64,000 bases of DNA from JAYFQF01 sp034927285 (GCA_034927285.1 JAYFQF010000014.1:82577-146576); one strand, 5' to 3'; positions 25,518 to 35,384 are shown, counted from the first letter of the stretch. Notes: generated by a model from the sequence alone, not told the origin. Program-made: numbers and translations.

Positions 25518-26828
25518 ATGTTTGATGAAGCTATCGACAAACTCAAGGATGAGTTGATCCGCTCTCTCTGCACCAATATCCGCATTAAAAGCGACGCGCA
25601 GCCGCCGGAGGATGGCAAGCCCAACGGTCCCGGTGCCGCTCACGCCCTGGAGCATGCCCTGCGCACGGCAACCCAGCTGGGCTTTCAAACCAAGGATCTG
25701 GAGGGTTACGCCGGCTATGCCGAGTATGGTCAGGGCCCGGAGATGGTGGCTGTCCTGGGGCATCTGGACGTCGTGCCTGCCGGCGACGGCTGGGTCCATC
25801 CCCCCTTCGCCGGTATCATCGACGACGGCAAAATCTACGGCCGGGGCACGGTGGACGATAAAGGCCCGATTTTTGCCGCTCTTTACGGTTTAAAGGCCAT
25901 TAAAGACAGCGGCCTGCCCCTTTCCCGCCGTATCCGTATTATCTTCGGCGTCATCGAGGAAACCGGCTGCCAGGACATGGAACACTACGTAGACAAGGAA
26001 GAACTGCCGGTAACCGGCTTCACGCCGGACTGCAGCTTTCCGGTGATCCATGCCGAAAAAGGCGTGCTGAACGTTACCTTCGTCAAAGAATTCCGGGAGC
26101 TGGAGGATTCCTATGTTACTTTGGAAAGCCTCTCCGGCGGCAACGCCGTAAATATGGTTCCGGATAAGGCTTCGGCGGTAATCCGGGTAAACGGCCAGGA
26201 AGTGCAGCTTTCCACCACGGGAAAATCCGCCCACGGCAGCAGGCCGGAACTGGGCAAAAACGCCTGTTTTCCTATGCTGGACGTGCTTTCCCGGCAGGAC
26301 CTGCCTTTGGAAATCCAGGACTCCTTCGCCTATCTTGCCTATGCTTTAGGCCAGGAAACCCTGGGGGAAAACCTGGGCATTGCCTGTACGGATCAGGTTT
26401 CCGGGCCATTGGTGGTAAATCTGGGACTGTTGAAGGGAGATATGAAACAGCTCCGGGGCAGCCTGAATATCCGCTATCCGGTAACCGCCTCCAAGGACAA
26501 GCTGCTTTCCGGGCTGTCCAAGGACTTTGCCAAGGGCGGATTCGAGCTGGAGTCCTTCAGTCATATGCCGCCGATCTTCGAGCCTGTCGATAGCCCCCTG
26601 GTAACTGCCCTAAGTCAGGTTTTCACCGAAAAAACCGGCATGGAGCTTCCTCCCGCCTCCACCGGCGGCGCCACCTATGCCCGCTCTATGCCGAATATCC
26701 TGGGCTTTGGCCCCCAATTTCCCGGAGAAGAAGATCTCTGCCATCAGCCCAACGAGTTTATCAGCGTGGATCGGTTGGTGCTTTTAGCCAAGATCTATGC
26801 TCAAGCCATGTACGAACTGGCCAAATAA
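25518..26828 (+). CDS. pepV: M20 dipeptidase PepV/Sapep-like
   Basis: A 436-residue cytoplasmic zinc dipeptidase. Metal ligands and catalytic residues visible: H82 and D84 in VLGHLDVVPAGDGW, D114 in GRGTVDDKGP, E146-E147 in IFGVIEETGCQD, and the C-terminal His in LCHQPNEFIS. The family cleaves Xaa-dipeptides and also beta-Ala-His (carnosine). Length matches PepV proteins, which have a lid insertion. It could process dipeptides taken up by the Opp systems, though it is not in the same operon. Confidence 0.88.
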   Translation: MFDEAIDKLKDELIRSLCTNIRIKSDAQPPEDGKPNGPGAAHALEHALRTATQLGFQTKDLEGYAGYAEYGQGPEMVAVLGHLDVVPAGDGWVHPPFAGIIDDGKIYGRGTVDDKGPIFAALYGLKAIKDSGLPLSRRIRIIFGVIEETGCQDMEHYVDKEELPVTGFTPDCSFPVIHAEKGVLNVTFVKEFRELEDSYVTLESLSGGNAVNMVPDKASAVIRVNGQEVQLSTTGKSAHGSRPELGKNACFPMLDVLSRQDLPLEIQDSFAYLAYALGQETLGENLGIACTDQVSGPLVVNLGLLKGDMKQLRGSLNIRYPVTASKDKLLSGLSKDFAKGGFELESFSHMPPIFEPVDSPLVTALSQVFTEKTGMELPPASTGGATYARSMPNILGFGPQFPGEEDLCHQPNEFISVDRLVLLAKIYAQAMYELAK

Positions 26829-26895
26829 CCTTTCTCCCCGCCCCTATGCCGGAATGATAATTTTCCCGGGCTGCGGTTTTTTGTCCGGAATCGTA

Positions 26896-26924
26896 TTGAA
26901 ATGATTCCCTCATGGTAATAATGT
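26896..26924 (+). promoter_or_regulatory. putative promoter of the DEAD-box helicase gene
   Basis: TTGAAA (26896-26901), 17-bp spacer, TAATGT (26919-26924). Only a moderate -10. It lies about 55 bp before the ATG at 26979. Confidence 0.35.
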
Positions 26925-26978
26925 CATCGTAAAAATGTCACCTATATTGTATTTGAATGAAAGGAAGTTCCCCGGTAA

Positions 26979-28154
26979 ATGAATGTTGTTTTATTTAAAG
27001 ACCTGCCCCTTTCCGAAGAAACCCAGAGAGCCATCGAGGCCCTGGGAATCAGCCGGATGACGGAGATACAGCAAAAAGCTATCCCCGTAATGCTGGAAGG
27101 CCGGGACGTAATCGGCCGGGCCCCTACCGGCACCGGCAAAACCTACGCCTTCGGCATCCCCATCGTGGAAAAAGTAAACCCAAATTCCAAGGAAGTCCAG
27201 GCTCTGATTCTGGCGCCCACCCGGGAGCTGTCCATCCAGATTGCCGAGGACCTGCAAGATCTCTGCCGCTTTAAACCGGGCCTGAAAGTCGTGGTGGCCT
27301 ATGGCGGTCAGCCCATTAAAAAACAGCTGACCCAATTGGAAAAGAAGCCGCAGATCATCGTGGCCACCCCCGGCCGGCTCCAGGACCATATGAATCGTAA
27401 GAGCATCAGCATTCGCGCAGTAAAAATCGCCATCCTGGATGAGGCTGATGAAATGCTGGACATGGGCTTTTACAAGGATGTCCGCAAAATCCTGGACCGG
27501 CTGCCCAAAAAGCGCCAGCTGTCCATGTTCTCCGCCACCATGTCCCGGCCCGTGATGGATATTTCCTGGCTCTATCAACATGACGAGCTGGAGCTTTCGG
27601 TGGAAGCCGTGGAGGAAAGCTGTCCGAAGATCATCCAGTATTCGGTTCAGAGCCAGGGCACACAGAAGATCCATGATATCGCCGAGCTGATCCGCCAGAA
27701 GCAATATAAGCGGGTGATGATTTTCTGCAATACCAAGTATGCCACCGAGGCCCTGACCTACCAGTTGGAAAAACTGGGCCTGAAATGCGCCTGCCTGAAC
27801 GGCGACATGCAGCAGGCGGAACGAAACAGGATCATGAGCGGCTTTCGCAGCGGCGAGATCGGCATCCTCATCTCCACCAATGTAGCGGCCCGGGGAATCG
27901 ACGTAGAGGATGTCAGCGCGGTCATCAATTATGATATGCCCCAGGATAACGACCAGTATCTGCACCGTATCGGCCGTACCGGCCGGGCGAAAAAAGTCGG
28001 CGTTTCTTATCTCTTTTACGACGCCGACGCCACTGAACGTCTGGAGAATCTGATTAAGTTTACCAGTTCGGTGATTACCCCCTTAGTCTTTGACGAAAAC
28101 CGGCGTTTGGTGGAATTGCCCGGAGACGCGGCGGAAAAAGACCGGGAAAACTAA
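26979..28154 (+). CDS. DEAD-box ATP-dependent RNA helicase
   Basis: A 391-residue helicase core. Motifs in order: Q-motif MTEIQQKAIP, motif I APTGTGKT, Ia PTRELSIQ, Ib TPGRLQDH, II DEAD, III SAT, IV MIFCNT, V STNVAARGIDVEDV and VI HRIGRTGRA. The protein ends about 25 residues after motif VI, so it lacks the long basic tail of CshA and the DbpA-type RNA-binding domain. It likely unwinds structured RNA in ribosome assembly or mRNA decay. AAAGGAAG precedes the ATG. Confidence 0.92.
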   Translation: MNVVLFKDLPLSEETQRAIEALGISRMTEIQQKAIPVMLEGRDVIGRAPTGTGKTYAFGIPIVEKVNPNSKEVQALILAPTRELSIQIAEDLQDLCRFKPGLKVVVAYGGQPIKKQLTQLEKKPQIIVATPGRLQDHMNRKSISIRAVKIAILDEADEMLDMGFYKDVRKILDRLPKKRQLSMFSATMSRPVMDISWLYQHDELELSVEAVEESCPKIIQYSVQSQGTQKIHDIAELIRQKQYKRVMIFCNTKYATEALTYQLEKLGLKCACLNGDMQQAERNRIMSGFRSGEIGILISTNVAARGIDVEDVSAVINYDMPQDNDQYLHRIGRTGRAKKVGVSYLFYDADATERLENLIKFTSSVITPLVFDENRRLVELPGDAAEKDREN

Positions 28155-28257
28155 AGCCAAAGATTTAGCGAAAAAAACAGCCTCAGCTTAAGGCCGGCAG
28201 TCCGGACATCTCCGCTCAGCCGGTTTTATTTTGAATTCTATTCTTGATTTTTTATTT

Positions 28258-28283
28258 CACCGGCTCCGGCCGCCGGTGTTATT
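28258..28283 (+). terminator. putative terminator between helicase and pyruvate kinase genes
   Basis: CACCGGC (28258-28264) / GCCGGTG (28272-28278) stem followed by TTATTT. Short T-run, so terminator strength is uncertain. It separates two plus-strand genes. Confidence 0.5.
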
Positions 28284-28329
28284 TGGGGCAAAACAGTGGT
28301 AAAATGAAAATGATAGGGGGGCTTTCTTT

Positions 28330-29766
28330 ATGCGTAAAACAAAAATCGTCTGTACCCTGGGGCCCGCCGCCGATTCCCCGGAAATGCTGAAGAGTCTGCT
28401 GGAAGCCGGCATGGACGTGGCCAGGCTTAATTTCTCCCACGGCAGCCATGAAGAGCATCGCCGCCGCATCCGGCTTTTGCGTCAGGTCTGCCGGGAAACC
28501 GGCCGGCAGGCGGCGGTCATGCTTGATACCTCCGGTCCGGAGATCCGCACCCGCCAGGTAAAGGGAGATAAGGCCGCCCTGGTCAAAGGACAGTCCTTCA
28601 CCCTGACGGTCAGGGAAGTGGAAGGTGATGAAACTCAGGTATCCGTTACCTATGAACATTTGCCGGCTTCCGTCAGCCCGGGCCAGATCATCCTGCTGGA
28701 CGACGGTCTGATCCGTCTGGAGGTGGAAAGCGCCACGGCAACGGATATCCTTTGCCGGGTATTGGACGGAGGCCTCCTGACTAACCGCCGGGGCGTAAAT
28801 ATTCCCGGCGCCGAGCTGCCTTTTCCCGTACTCACGGAAAAAGACAAGGCAGACCTGGCCTTCGGCGTAGCCGAAGGAGTGGATATTGTGGCGGCAAGCT
28901 TTGTCCGCAACGCCCGGGACGTGCAGACCATCCGGGATTATCTCACGGGCCTGGGCGGCCGGCAGTTTATCGTTTCCAAAATCGAAAGCCGCCAGGGAGT
29001 GGATAATCTGCGGGAGATCATCGCCGTATCCGACGGCCTGATGGTGGCCCGGGGTGACCTGGGGGTGGAAATCAGCCCCGAGGATGTGCCGCTGACTCAA
29101 AAAGAGATGATCCGTCAATGCAACTGGGCCGGGAAAACCGTCATTACCGCCACCCAGATGCTGGACAGCATGATGCGAAATCCCCGGCCCACCCGGGCTG
29201 AGGCCAGCGACGTGGCTAATGCCATTCTCGACGGCACCGACGCCATCATGCTGTCCGGGGAAACCGCCGCCGGAGCCTATCCCCGGGAATCCGTGATCAC
29301 TATGGACCGGATCGCCCGGCGCACCGAGGCCTCCGGGATCTGGCAGGAGCAGTTTGACGAACACTTTAATACCATGTATATCGACAACGACCCCGTCAGC
29401 GACTCAGTAGCCCGGGCTGCCTGCCTTTTGGCGGAGACCGTGGGCGCCAAAGCCATCCTGACTTCCACCCAAGGCGGCTATACGGCCCGGCAGGTTTCCC
29501 GCTTCCGTCCCCGCTGCCTGGTTGTCGCCACCACGCCGGAGCCCGAGGTGGCCCGGCAGCTTTTGATGAGCTGGGGCGTTATCCCGCTTTTAGTGGAATC
29601 CCACGCCAATACCGACGAACTGATGGCCGGCGCCATCGAGGCGGCCGTCAGGGCGGGATTCGTCGGGGACGGAGATATTGTGATTCTTACCGCCGGTATC
29701 CCTGCCGGTAAATCCGGCTCCACCAACCTGATTAAGGTTCATCGTATCGGCGAGTCCCTGCGCTGA
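28330..29766 (+). CDS. pyk: pyruvate kinase
   Basis: A 478-residue pyruvate kinase converting phosphoenolpyruvate and ADP to pyruvate and ATP. Seen: KTKIVCTLGPAADSPE at the N-terminus, ARLNFSHGSHEEH, the B-domain, catalytic lysine in QFIVSKIESRQGV, MVARGDLGVEI, and TATQMLDSM-MRNPRPTRAEASDVANA. It has the C-terminal regulatory domain but not the extra PEP-utiliser extension found in some Bacilli. GGGGGG precedes the ATG. Confidence 0.96.
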   Translation: MRKTKIVCTLGPAADSPEMLKSLLEAGMDVARLNFSHGSHEEHRRRIRLLRQVCRETGRQAAVMLDTSGPEIRTRQVKGDKAALVKGQSFTLTVREVEGDETQVSVTYEHLPASVSPGQIILLDDGLIRLEVESATATDILCRVLDGGLLTNRRGVNIPGAELPFPVLTEKDKADLAFGVAEGVDIVAASFVRNARDVQTIRDYLTGLGGRQFIVSKIESRQGVDNLREIIAVSDGLMVARGDLGVEISPEDVPLTQKEMIRQCNWAGKTVITATQMLDSMMRNPRPTRAEASDVANAILDGTDAIMLSGETAAGAYPRESVITMDRIARRTEASGIWQEQFDEHFNTMYIDNDPVSDSVARAACLLAETVGAKAILTSTQGGYTARQVSRFRPRCLVVATTPEPEVARQLLMSWGVIPLLVESHANTDELMAGAIEAAVRAGFVGDGDIVILTAGIPAGKSGSTNLIKVHRIGESLR

Positions 29767-29890
29767 AATCAGGAGCTTTTGCAGGCCAAAAGGGATCGCC
29801 GCCCCTCCCCCTTGCCTAAAAATGCCTTTTCTTTTTGGGCTTGTTGGAATATAATATTTTTATGCGTTAAATCTCTAACCGGGAAAGCAG

Positions 29891-30436
29891 GTGTTTTCAC
29901 TGAAAGCAAAGGAAATCAAGGAATGGATCCTCCTGATCGCCTCCGCCGTGGTCATTGCCGTCGTTTTGCGTATCTTTGTCATTGAACCCCGTTATGTGCC
30001 CACACCTTCCATGGTCCCCACCATCATGGTGGACGACAAGCTGTACGTAGAAAAACTCTCCGTACGCTTCGGCGAGCTGCGCCGGGGCATGATCGTTATC
30101 TTCAAGGACCCGGAGACCACCGGCAGCCAGGATTACCTGGTAAAGCGGCTGATCGGGCTGGGGGGAGATTCCATCAAAATCAGCGAAGGACAGCTCTGGG
30201 TAAATGATCAGGCCGTCGACGAGCCTTACCTGAATGAGCCGATGAAGTCCGATTTCCCGGAAGTTACCGTGCCGGAAGGCCAGGTTTTTCTGATGGGAGA
30301 TAATCGGAACCATTCCCAGGATTCCCGCAGCTGGGGCACCGTGGACGAAGACTGCATCAGCGGCCAGGCTTTGTTTATTTATTACCCCGTCTCCCACTGG
30401 GGCAGCCTTTGGGGCCAAAGGATGAAATTCAAATAG
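29891..30436 (+). CDS. lepB: signal peptidase I
   Basis: A 181-residue membrane-bound signal peptidase. One N-terminal helix (WILLIASAVVIAVVLRIFV), catalytic S40 in YVPTPSMVPTI, general-base K85 in DYLVKRLIGLGGD and the GDNRNHSQDSRSWG box near the C-terminus. It starts at GTG; the upstream site (GGGAAAGCAG) is weak. A TATAAT at 29850-29855 may be its -10 box. It would mature secreted non-lipoprotein precursors. Confidence 0.95.
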   Translation: MFSLKAKEIKEWILLIASAVVIAVVLRIFVIEPRYVPTPSMVPTIMVDDKLYVEKLSVRFGELRRGMIVIFKDPETTGSQDYLVKRLIGLGGDSIKISEGQLWVNDQAVDEPYLNEPMKSDFPEVTVPEGQVFLMGDNRNHSQDSRSWGTVDEDCISGQALFIYYPVSHWGSLWGQRMKFK

Positions 30437-30516
30437 CAGGACCTCTTTCAAGCTCCCGGGCTGCCGGCGGAAAATCTTCCGCAAAAGATAAAGCTGCCGG
30501 CAGCGTTATCGGATAC

Positions 30517-30560
30517 AAAAAGCGTATTCCCGTCCGCGCGGCGGTGAATACGCTTTTTTT
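30517..30560 (+). terminator. bidirectional terminator between lepB and ygiQ
   Basis: AAAAAGCGTATTC (30517-30529) pairs with GAATACGC plus T-run (30546-30560) around a GC-rich loop. The A-run on the left lets it also serve the convergent ygiQ gene. Confidence 0.85.
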
Positions 30561-30623
30561 GTGGATTTTTCTTTCGCCGGGCCGCGCAAATCAAGAGTGC
30601 CCTAAAGCTTGGCTCCATCGGCT

Positions 30624-32825
30624 TCAGCCGCGTCTGCCGCCCCTCTTTTTTTCCGGTTTGGCTTTAGCCACAGCCCAGCCTTTGGCGGCCTTTGCTTTTT
30701 TGGTGACGGGGGCCTTAACTGGGGAACCGCCCGGCCTGGCGCCTGACGGCGCCGTTTTGCTTCCGCCTCGGCTTGCGTTTCTGCTCGTGCCGGCGGCGGC
30801 TTTTCCTTTGCCGGCGGAAGCTTTGGTCCGGCCCAAAGGGCCTTTTGTCCCGGCTCTCGGGCCATCTGCGCCGGCAGCGGCTTTGCCTTTGCTTCTACTG
30901 GCGCCGGCAGGTCCCCGGTGATCCGGGGGCACCAGGCAATTGGGGCCGTAACCGATCAGTTCTTTTTTCCCCATCCTGATCAGGGCCTGACGGATGGCCG
31001 GATGGTTTTCTGGTTTGTAATACTGCAGCAAAAGCCGTTGCAGCTGTTTTTCCGCCATACTTTTCGGCACATAAACCGGCTTCAGGGTGTAAGGGTCCAG
31101 GCCGGTATAAAACATGGCCGTGGAAATGGTGCCCGGAGTAGGATAGAAATCCTGCACCTGCTCGGGTCTTAAATCATGCCGCTTCAAAAACATCGCCATC
31201 TCCAGGGCATCTTCCACAGTGGCTCCGGGATGTGAGGACATCAGATAAGGCACCAGATATTGCTCCAGACCTGCCTTTTTGGAGGCTTGATAAAACCTTT
31301 TGGCAAAGTCTTCGAATATCCTGATGGACGGCTTGCCCATCAGAGCCAGCACCCGGTCGGAGCAATGCTCGGGCGCTACCTTCAGCTGGCCGCTGACATG
31401 GTGGCGGCAAAGCTCCTCCAAAAAGCTGCCTTTGCGGTCCAGAAGGAGATAGTCATAACGGATGCCGGAGCGGATAAAAACCTTCTTCACTCCAGGCAGG
31501 CGCCGCAGCTGACGCAGGAGCTTAAAATAGTCGGAGTGGTCTACCACCAGGTTCGGACAAGGCTTCGGACTAAGGCAAAGCCGGTTTTTACAGACGCCGG
31601 CCTTTAACTGTTTTCTGCAGGAGGGACCGCGGAAATTGGCGGTGGGGCCGCCTACATCATGGATATAGCCCTTAAAGCGGGGATTGGTCAGAAAGCCCTG
31701 GGCTTCCGCCAGTACCGATTCGTGACTGCGGCTGCGGACCTGGCGCCCCTGGTGCAAAGTGATGGCGCAAAAATTGCACCCGCCATAGCAGCCCCGGTTA
31801 TGCATCAGGGAAAACTCCACTTCCTCAATGGCCTTGACCCCGCCCTGGGCCTCGTACATGGGATGATACATCCGGGCGAAAGGCAGGGCAAACACCGCGT
31901 CCAGCTCTGCCTGTTCCAAAGGAGCCGCCGGCGGATTCTGCACCAAAAAGACGCCGGGATTTTGCTCCTGCACCAAAGCCTGCCCCCGGACGGCGTCCTG
32001 TTCATCCTGCTGCAGGCGGGCGGCCTCGCAATAAGCCCTGGCCTCGGCGGAAACCTTCTGCAAGCCGGGACAAAGCAGGTATTTTTCCGGCAGGCCTGCA
32101 GGGAGTCCTTTTTCTTCTTGTTCAAGGGTATAGCAGACTCCGGGGATATCCCGCATTCCGGTCACCTCAAGGCCGGCTTCAAAACGGCGGGCAATTTCCG
32201 TGACCTGCCGCTCCCCCATGCCAAAAATCAACAAATCCGCCCCGCAGTCGGCCAGTACCGAGGGCCGTACCTGATCGGTCCAGTAGTCATAGTGGGCAAA
32301 GCGCCTCAACGAGGCCTCGATTCCGCCGATAATCACCGGGCATTGGGGATAGGCCTGCTTTAACATCCGGGTATACACCGTTACCGCCCGGTCCGGACGG
32401 CGGCCCCCTTTGTTTCCGGGAGTGTACGCGTCGTCACTGCGCCGTTTTTTGGCCGCCGTATAATGAGCTACCATGGAGTCGATATTCCCCGCGCTGACCA
32501 AAAAGGCGTATTTAGGCCGTCCGAAAAGCCGGAAATCCCGGTGGTTGGCGGCATCGGGCTGGGCCAATACCACCACCCGGAAGCCCTGACTCTCCAAAAG
32601 TCTGCCGATGATGGCCACCCCAAAGCTGGGGTGATCCACATAGGCGTCGCCGCTGACGATAACAAAATCCGCCTGTTGCCAGCCCCGGGCCTGCATTTCT
32701 CCCGGGGTGGCCGGTAAAAATTCCGCCGCTGACGCTGCCGGGACGTCCTGGTTCAAGCCGGCGGGGTTTTTCTGACCCCGGGCCGTTTCCGTTTTTTCTT
32801 TTTGATGATCTGATTTATGATCCAA
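30624..32825 (-). CDS. ygiQ: YgiQ family radical SAM protein
   Basis: A 733-residue radical SAM enzyme of unknown reaction. The N-terminal DUF (YgiQ-N) has ADFVIVSGDAYVDHPSFG, then SAGNIDSMVAHYTAAKKRRSDD and IIGGIEASLRRFAHYDYW. The cluster motif is CYGGCNFCAITLHQGR (CxxxCxxC). The C-terminal 90 or so residues are a Lys/Ala/Gly/Arg-rich low-complexity tail (KAAAGADGPRAGTKGPLG and similar) not needed by the family. Start is TTG 32825 with AGGAG upstream; it overlaps the acyltransferase gene by 11 bp. Confidence 0.92.
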   Translation of the reverse strand: MDHKSDHQKEKTETARGQKNPAGLNQDVPAASAAEFLPATPGEMQARGWQQADFVIVSGDAYVDHPSFGVAIIGRLLESQGFRVVVLAQPDAANHRDFRLFGRPKYAFLVSAGNIDSMVAHYTAAKKRRSDDAYTPGNKGGRRPDRAVTVYTRMLKQAYPQCPVIIGGIEASLRRFAHYDYWTDQVRPSVLADCGADLLIFGMGERQVTEIARRFEAGLEVTGMRDIPGVCYTLEQEEKGLPAGLPEKYLLCPGLQKVSAEARAYCEAARLQQDEQDAVRGQALVQEQNPGVFLVQNPPAAPLEQAELDAVFALPFARMYHPMYEAQGGVKAIEEVEFSLMHNRGCYGGCNFCAITLHQGRQVRSRSHESVLAEAQGFLTNPRFKGYIHDVGGPTANFRGPSCRKQLKAGVCKNRLCLSPKPCPNLVVDHSDYFKLLRQLRRLPGVKKVFIRSGIRYDYLLLDRKGSFLEELCRHHVSGQLKVAPEHCSDRVLALMGKPSIRIFEDFAKRFYQASKKAGLEQYLVPYLMSSHPGATVEDALEMAMFLKRHDLRPEQVQDFYPTPGTISTAMFYTGLDPYTLKPVYVPKSMAEKQLQRLLLQYYKPENHPAIRQALIRMGKKELIGYGPNCLVPPDHRGPAGASRSKGKAAAGADGPRAGTKGPLGRTKASAGKGKAAAGTSRNASRGGSKTAPSGARPGGSPVKAPVTKKAKAAKGWAVAKAKPEKKRGGRRG

Positions 32826-33861
32826 TATCTTTCTTCTCCTTGCGGCCGGCGAAAAAAGGCCAGGTTAAAAATGGCCTGGCCAGCCGGGTAATGGGACCTG
32901 CAGCCAAAATCAGGGTCAGAGCCGCCGACAGGGCGACGCACCAGACCAGAAGATGAGACTCAGGATACCGATACAGCTCAAATTTTGCCCACAGCTTAAT
33001 CAATAAGCCGTGCAGCAAATAAATCTGGAGGCATCTTTCGCCGATTACGGTAAACCAATGCCTGCCCCTTGGCGCCCAGGCCAGGGCCGCCGCTGAAAAA
33101 ACCAGGGCCGCGCCATAATGCAGCAAACGATACGAGACTTTGTATTTCAGATAGCCGTAGCCGAAGGAGCAATAGAGCCAGGTAGGATTAATTCCGGCCT
33201 GGTTCCGGTAAATCCAAAAGGCCAGCGCCAGGGCCGAGAAGCCGGTGACGGCCCGGATCGCCCAAAGGAAACGCCCCCTGCCGCCGGGTTTATGCCTTCC
33301 GGGCTCCGGCCTTAAAAGAGGCGAATCCCAAAGCCGGGAATTCCGCAAATACTGCCCCAGCAAAAAGAAAGGAAAGAAGACCGCCGCCCGGGAAACGCTG
33401 AGAAAATAGCCGGCGGAGGAATCAAAGCCGATCAGCAGGCCGAAGGCAAAGGCCAGGAGAATGAAGACGAGGCGCCTTTTTTCCTTTACCATTTCCCAGA
33501 AGGGCAGGGCAAGAGTCCAGATGAACAGGGCCAGCAGATACCATAAGGTCCAATAAGGGGTAAAAAAGCTCAGGCCTGTGCCCTGGCCGCGCTGAAAAAG
33601 GTACCAGTAAATCAGCTGAAAGAGGACATAGGGGTAAAGGACCCTTTCCCAAAGCCGCCGGGGCTGATAACGGGCAAAGCAGCCGGAGCAGAAGATGAAC
33701 AGCGGCATATGAAAGCAGTAAATCAGCGTATAGGCATAAGTCCGGAGGCCGCCAAGGCAAAGCTCCAGCATGTGGCCCAGCACCACCAGAAAAATCAGGC
33801 CGGCTTTGATATTGTCAAAAAGGTATATGCGGTCAGGAGCCGCCTGTTGCATATCGAGCAT
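32815..33861 (-). CDS. membrane acyltransferase family 3 (OafA/fucose-4-O-acetylase type)
   Basis: A 348-residue integral membrane protein with about ten hydrophobic segments. The N-terminus has RIYLFDNIKAGLIFLVVLGHML, in which the family histidine follows the first helix, and YCFHMPLFIFCSGCFARY, the usual second motif. Such enzymes O-acetylate sugars, peptidoglycan or other surface molecules. It lies 17 bp after the nucleoside phosphorylase gene, an unexpected partner. Substrate unknown. Confidence 0.8.
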   Translation of the reverse strand: MLDMQQAAPDRIYLFDNIKAGLIFLVVLGHMLELCLGGLRTYAYTLIYCFHMPLFIFCSGCFARYQPRRLWERVLYPYVLFQLIYWYLFQRGQGTGLSFFTPYWTLWYLLALFIWTLALPFWEMVKEKRRLVFILLAFAFGLLIGFDSSAGYFLSVSRAAVFFPFFLLGQYLRNSRLWDSPLLRPEPGRHKPGGRGRFLWAIRAVTGFSALALAFWIYRNQAGINPTWLYCSFGYGYLKYKVSYRLLHYGAALVFSAAALAWAPRGRHWFTVIGERCLQIYLLHGLLIKLWAKFELYRYPESHLLVWCVALSAALTLILAAGPITRLARPFLTWPFFAGRKEKKDIGS

Positions 33862-33878
33862 TCCCTTATCCTTTTCTT

Positions 33879-35210
33879 TCAGTGAAAATAGGTTACGCCC
33901 TTTGAAGTGACCCGGGCATGGATCAGCGGCTTCGGAGCCGGCTTTTCCTGACTGAAGGTCACTGCCTGCAAAAAACGTCCTGCCGAGTCCAGGGCGGCCG
34001 CGGCGGAAGCGGTATGCAGCTGAGCAATAATCTGTCCTTTATTCACCTTTTCGCCAATCTTTTTCTGCAGCACCAATCCTGCGCGGTAATCCACAGGCTC
34101 CCCCTTTTTTAGCCGGCCCGCTCCCAGATCCACCGAAATTTTTCCAATGGCCAGAGCGTCCATACCCGAAATATAGCCGTCGGCGGGAGCTTGCACCGGA
34201 TAGATCACCGGCGCCGCCGGAAAAAGGCCGGGGTCTTCCAGGTAACGGACATCGCCGCCCTGGGCCCTGGTCATGGCTTTGAATTTGGCAAAGGCCCGGC
34301 CGTCTTTTATCGTTTCCCGGGCCGCCTGCCGGCAGGCCTCCGGATCGCCTTCTCCCAGGCCCGCCAGCAGCAGCATGTTGGCGGCCAGCTCCAGACAGAC
34401 CAGTTCCAGATCCGCCGGTCCACGGCCCTGGAGAGTTTCCACCGCTTCCGCCACCTCCAGAGAATTTCCGATATTATGCCCCAAGGGCACGTTCATATCG
34501 GTGATCAGGGCCACCACCTGCCGCCCCACCTTATGGCCGATGGACACCATGGTCCCGGCCAGCTTTGCCGCGTCCTCCAGACTCTGCATGAAAGCTCCCC
34601 GGCCGGTTTTTACATCCAATACAATAGCGTCGGCCCCGGCGGCGATTTTTTTGCTCATGATAGAACCGGCGATCAACGGTATGCTGTCCACAGTAGCCGT
34701 CACATCCCGCAGAGCGTAGAGCTTTTTATCCGCCGGGGCGATGTTTCCGGTCTGTCCGATGATGGCAAGGCCCGTCTCCTTAACGATACGGAAAAACTCT
34801 TCCTTTTCCATCGCGGTACGAAACCCCGGGATAGATTCCAGCTTATCAACGGTACCGCCGGTGTGTCCAAGGCCCCGGCCGCTCATCTTGGCCACATGGA
34901 CGCCGCAGGCCGCTACGATGGGGGCCAGAATCAGGCTGGTTTTATCTCCCACGCCTCCGGTGCTGTGCTTATCCACTTTGATCCCGGGAATCTCCGACAG
35001 GTCGATCAGTTCCCCGGAGCGGGCCATGGCGTCCACCAGCACCGCCACTTCGCTGTCGTTCATCCCTTGGATGCAAATTGCCATCAGCAGGGCCGCCATC
35101 TGATAATCGGGGATTTGCTCCCGCATATAGCCGCCGATGGTCCAACGGATTTCTTCCTCAGTCAGCGCCAGTCCCCGGCGCTTATTCATGATCACATCGT
35201 ACATACGCAT
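33879..35210 (-). CDS. pdp: pyrimidine-nucleoside phosphorylase
   Basis: A 443-residue nucleoside phosphorylase of the Pdp/DeoA family, splitting (deoxy)uridine and thymidine into base and (deoxy)ribose-1-phosphate. Seen: IMNKRRGLALTEEEI at the N-terminus, the phosphate-binding signature KHSTGGVGDKTSLILAPIVA, KMSGRGLGHTGGTVDKLE, and a C-terminal barrel-sandwich domain (IGEKVNKGQIIAQLHTA). Together with deoC and cdd it salvages pyrimidine deoxynucleosides. A degenerate copy of the dispersed repeat sits just upstream. Confidence 0.92.
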   Translation of the reverse strand: MRMYDVIMNKRRGLALTEEEIRWTIGGYMREQIPDYQMAALLMAICIQGMNDSEVAVLVDAMARSGELIDLSEIPGIKVDKHSTGGVGDKTSLILAPIVAACGVHVAKMSGRGLGHTGGTVDKLESIPGFRTAMEKEEFFRIVKETGLAIIGQTGNIAPADKKLYALRDVTATVDSIPLIAGSIMSKKIAAGADAIVLDVKTGRGAFMQSLEDAAKLAGTMVSIGHKVGRQVVALITDMNVPLGHNIGNSLEVAEAVETLQGRGPADLELVCLELAANMLLLAGLGEGDPEACRQAARETIKDGRAFAKFKAMTRAQGGDVRYLEDPGLFPAAPVIYPVQAPADGYISGMDALAIGKISVDLGAGRLKKGEPVDYRAGLVLQKKIGEKVNKGQIIAQLHTASAAAALDSAGRFLQAVTFSQEKPAPKPLIHARVTSKGVTYFH

Positions 35211-35245
35211 ATGCGGCGCCTCCCTTTAGCAATATCCTTTGCCCA

Positions 35246-35325
35246 TTTTATCATATATTTTTTGTTGAACGCGGCAGGCTCTTTACTTCCTGTCAGTCCC
35301 ACGCCTGCCACTCATTTTACCATAA
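35246..35325 (-). repeat. degenerate copy of the dispersed intergenic repeat
   Basis: TATCAT...AACGCGGC-GGCTC at the left matches the copy at 37844, and CCCACGC...CTCATTTTA at the right matches the other end, but the central hairpin is missing. It lies before pdp, in the same orientation relative to the downstream gene as the other copies. Match is by eye only. Confidence 0.4.
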
Positions 35326-35355
35326 AAAGTCCCGCTGCCATAGAGGACAGCGGGC
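35324..35355 (-). terminator. terminator after the BMP lipoprotein gene
   Basis: Minus-strand stem CCCGCTG / CAGCGGG (35348-35354 and 35331-35337) followed by T-rich ACTTTTTATGG. It separates the BMP gene from pdp. Confidence 0.75.
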
Positions 35356-35384
35356 TCAATACCGATATGGCTTTCGGGGCGAAG

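Noticed and set aside
26991..27965. 324-codon minus-strand frame opposite the DEAD-box gene
   Set aside because: Antisense shadow; the helicase on the other strand has every family motif.
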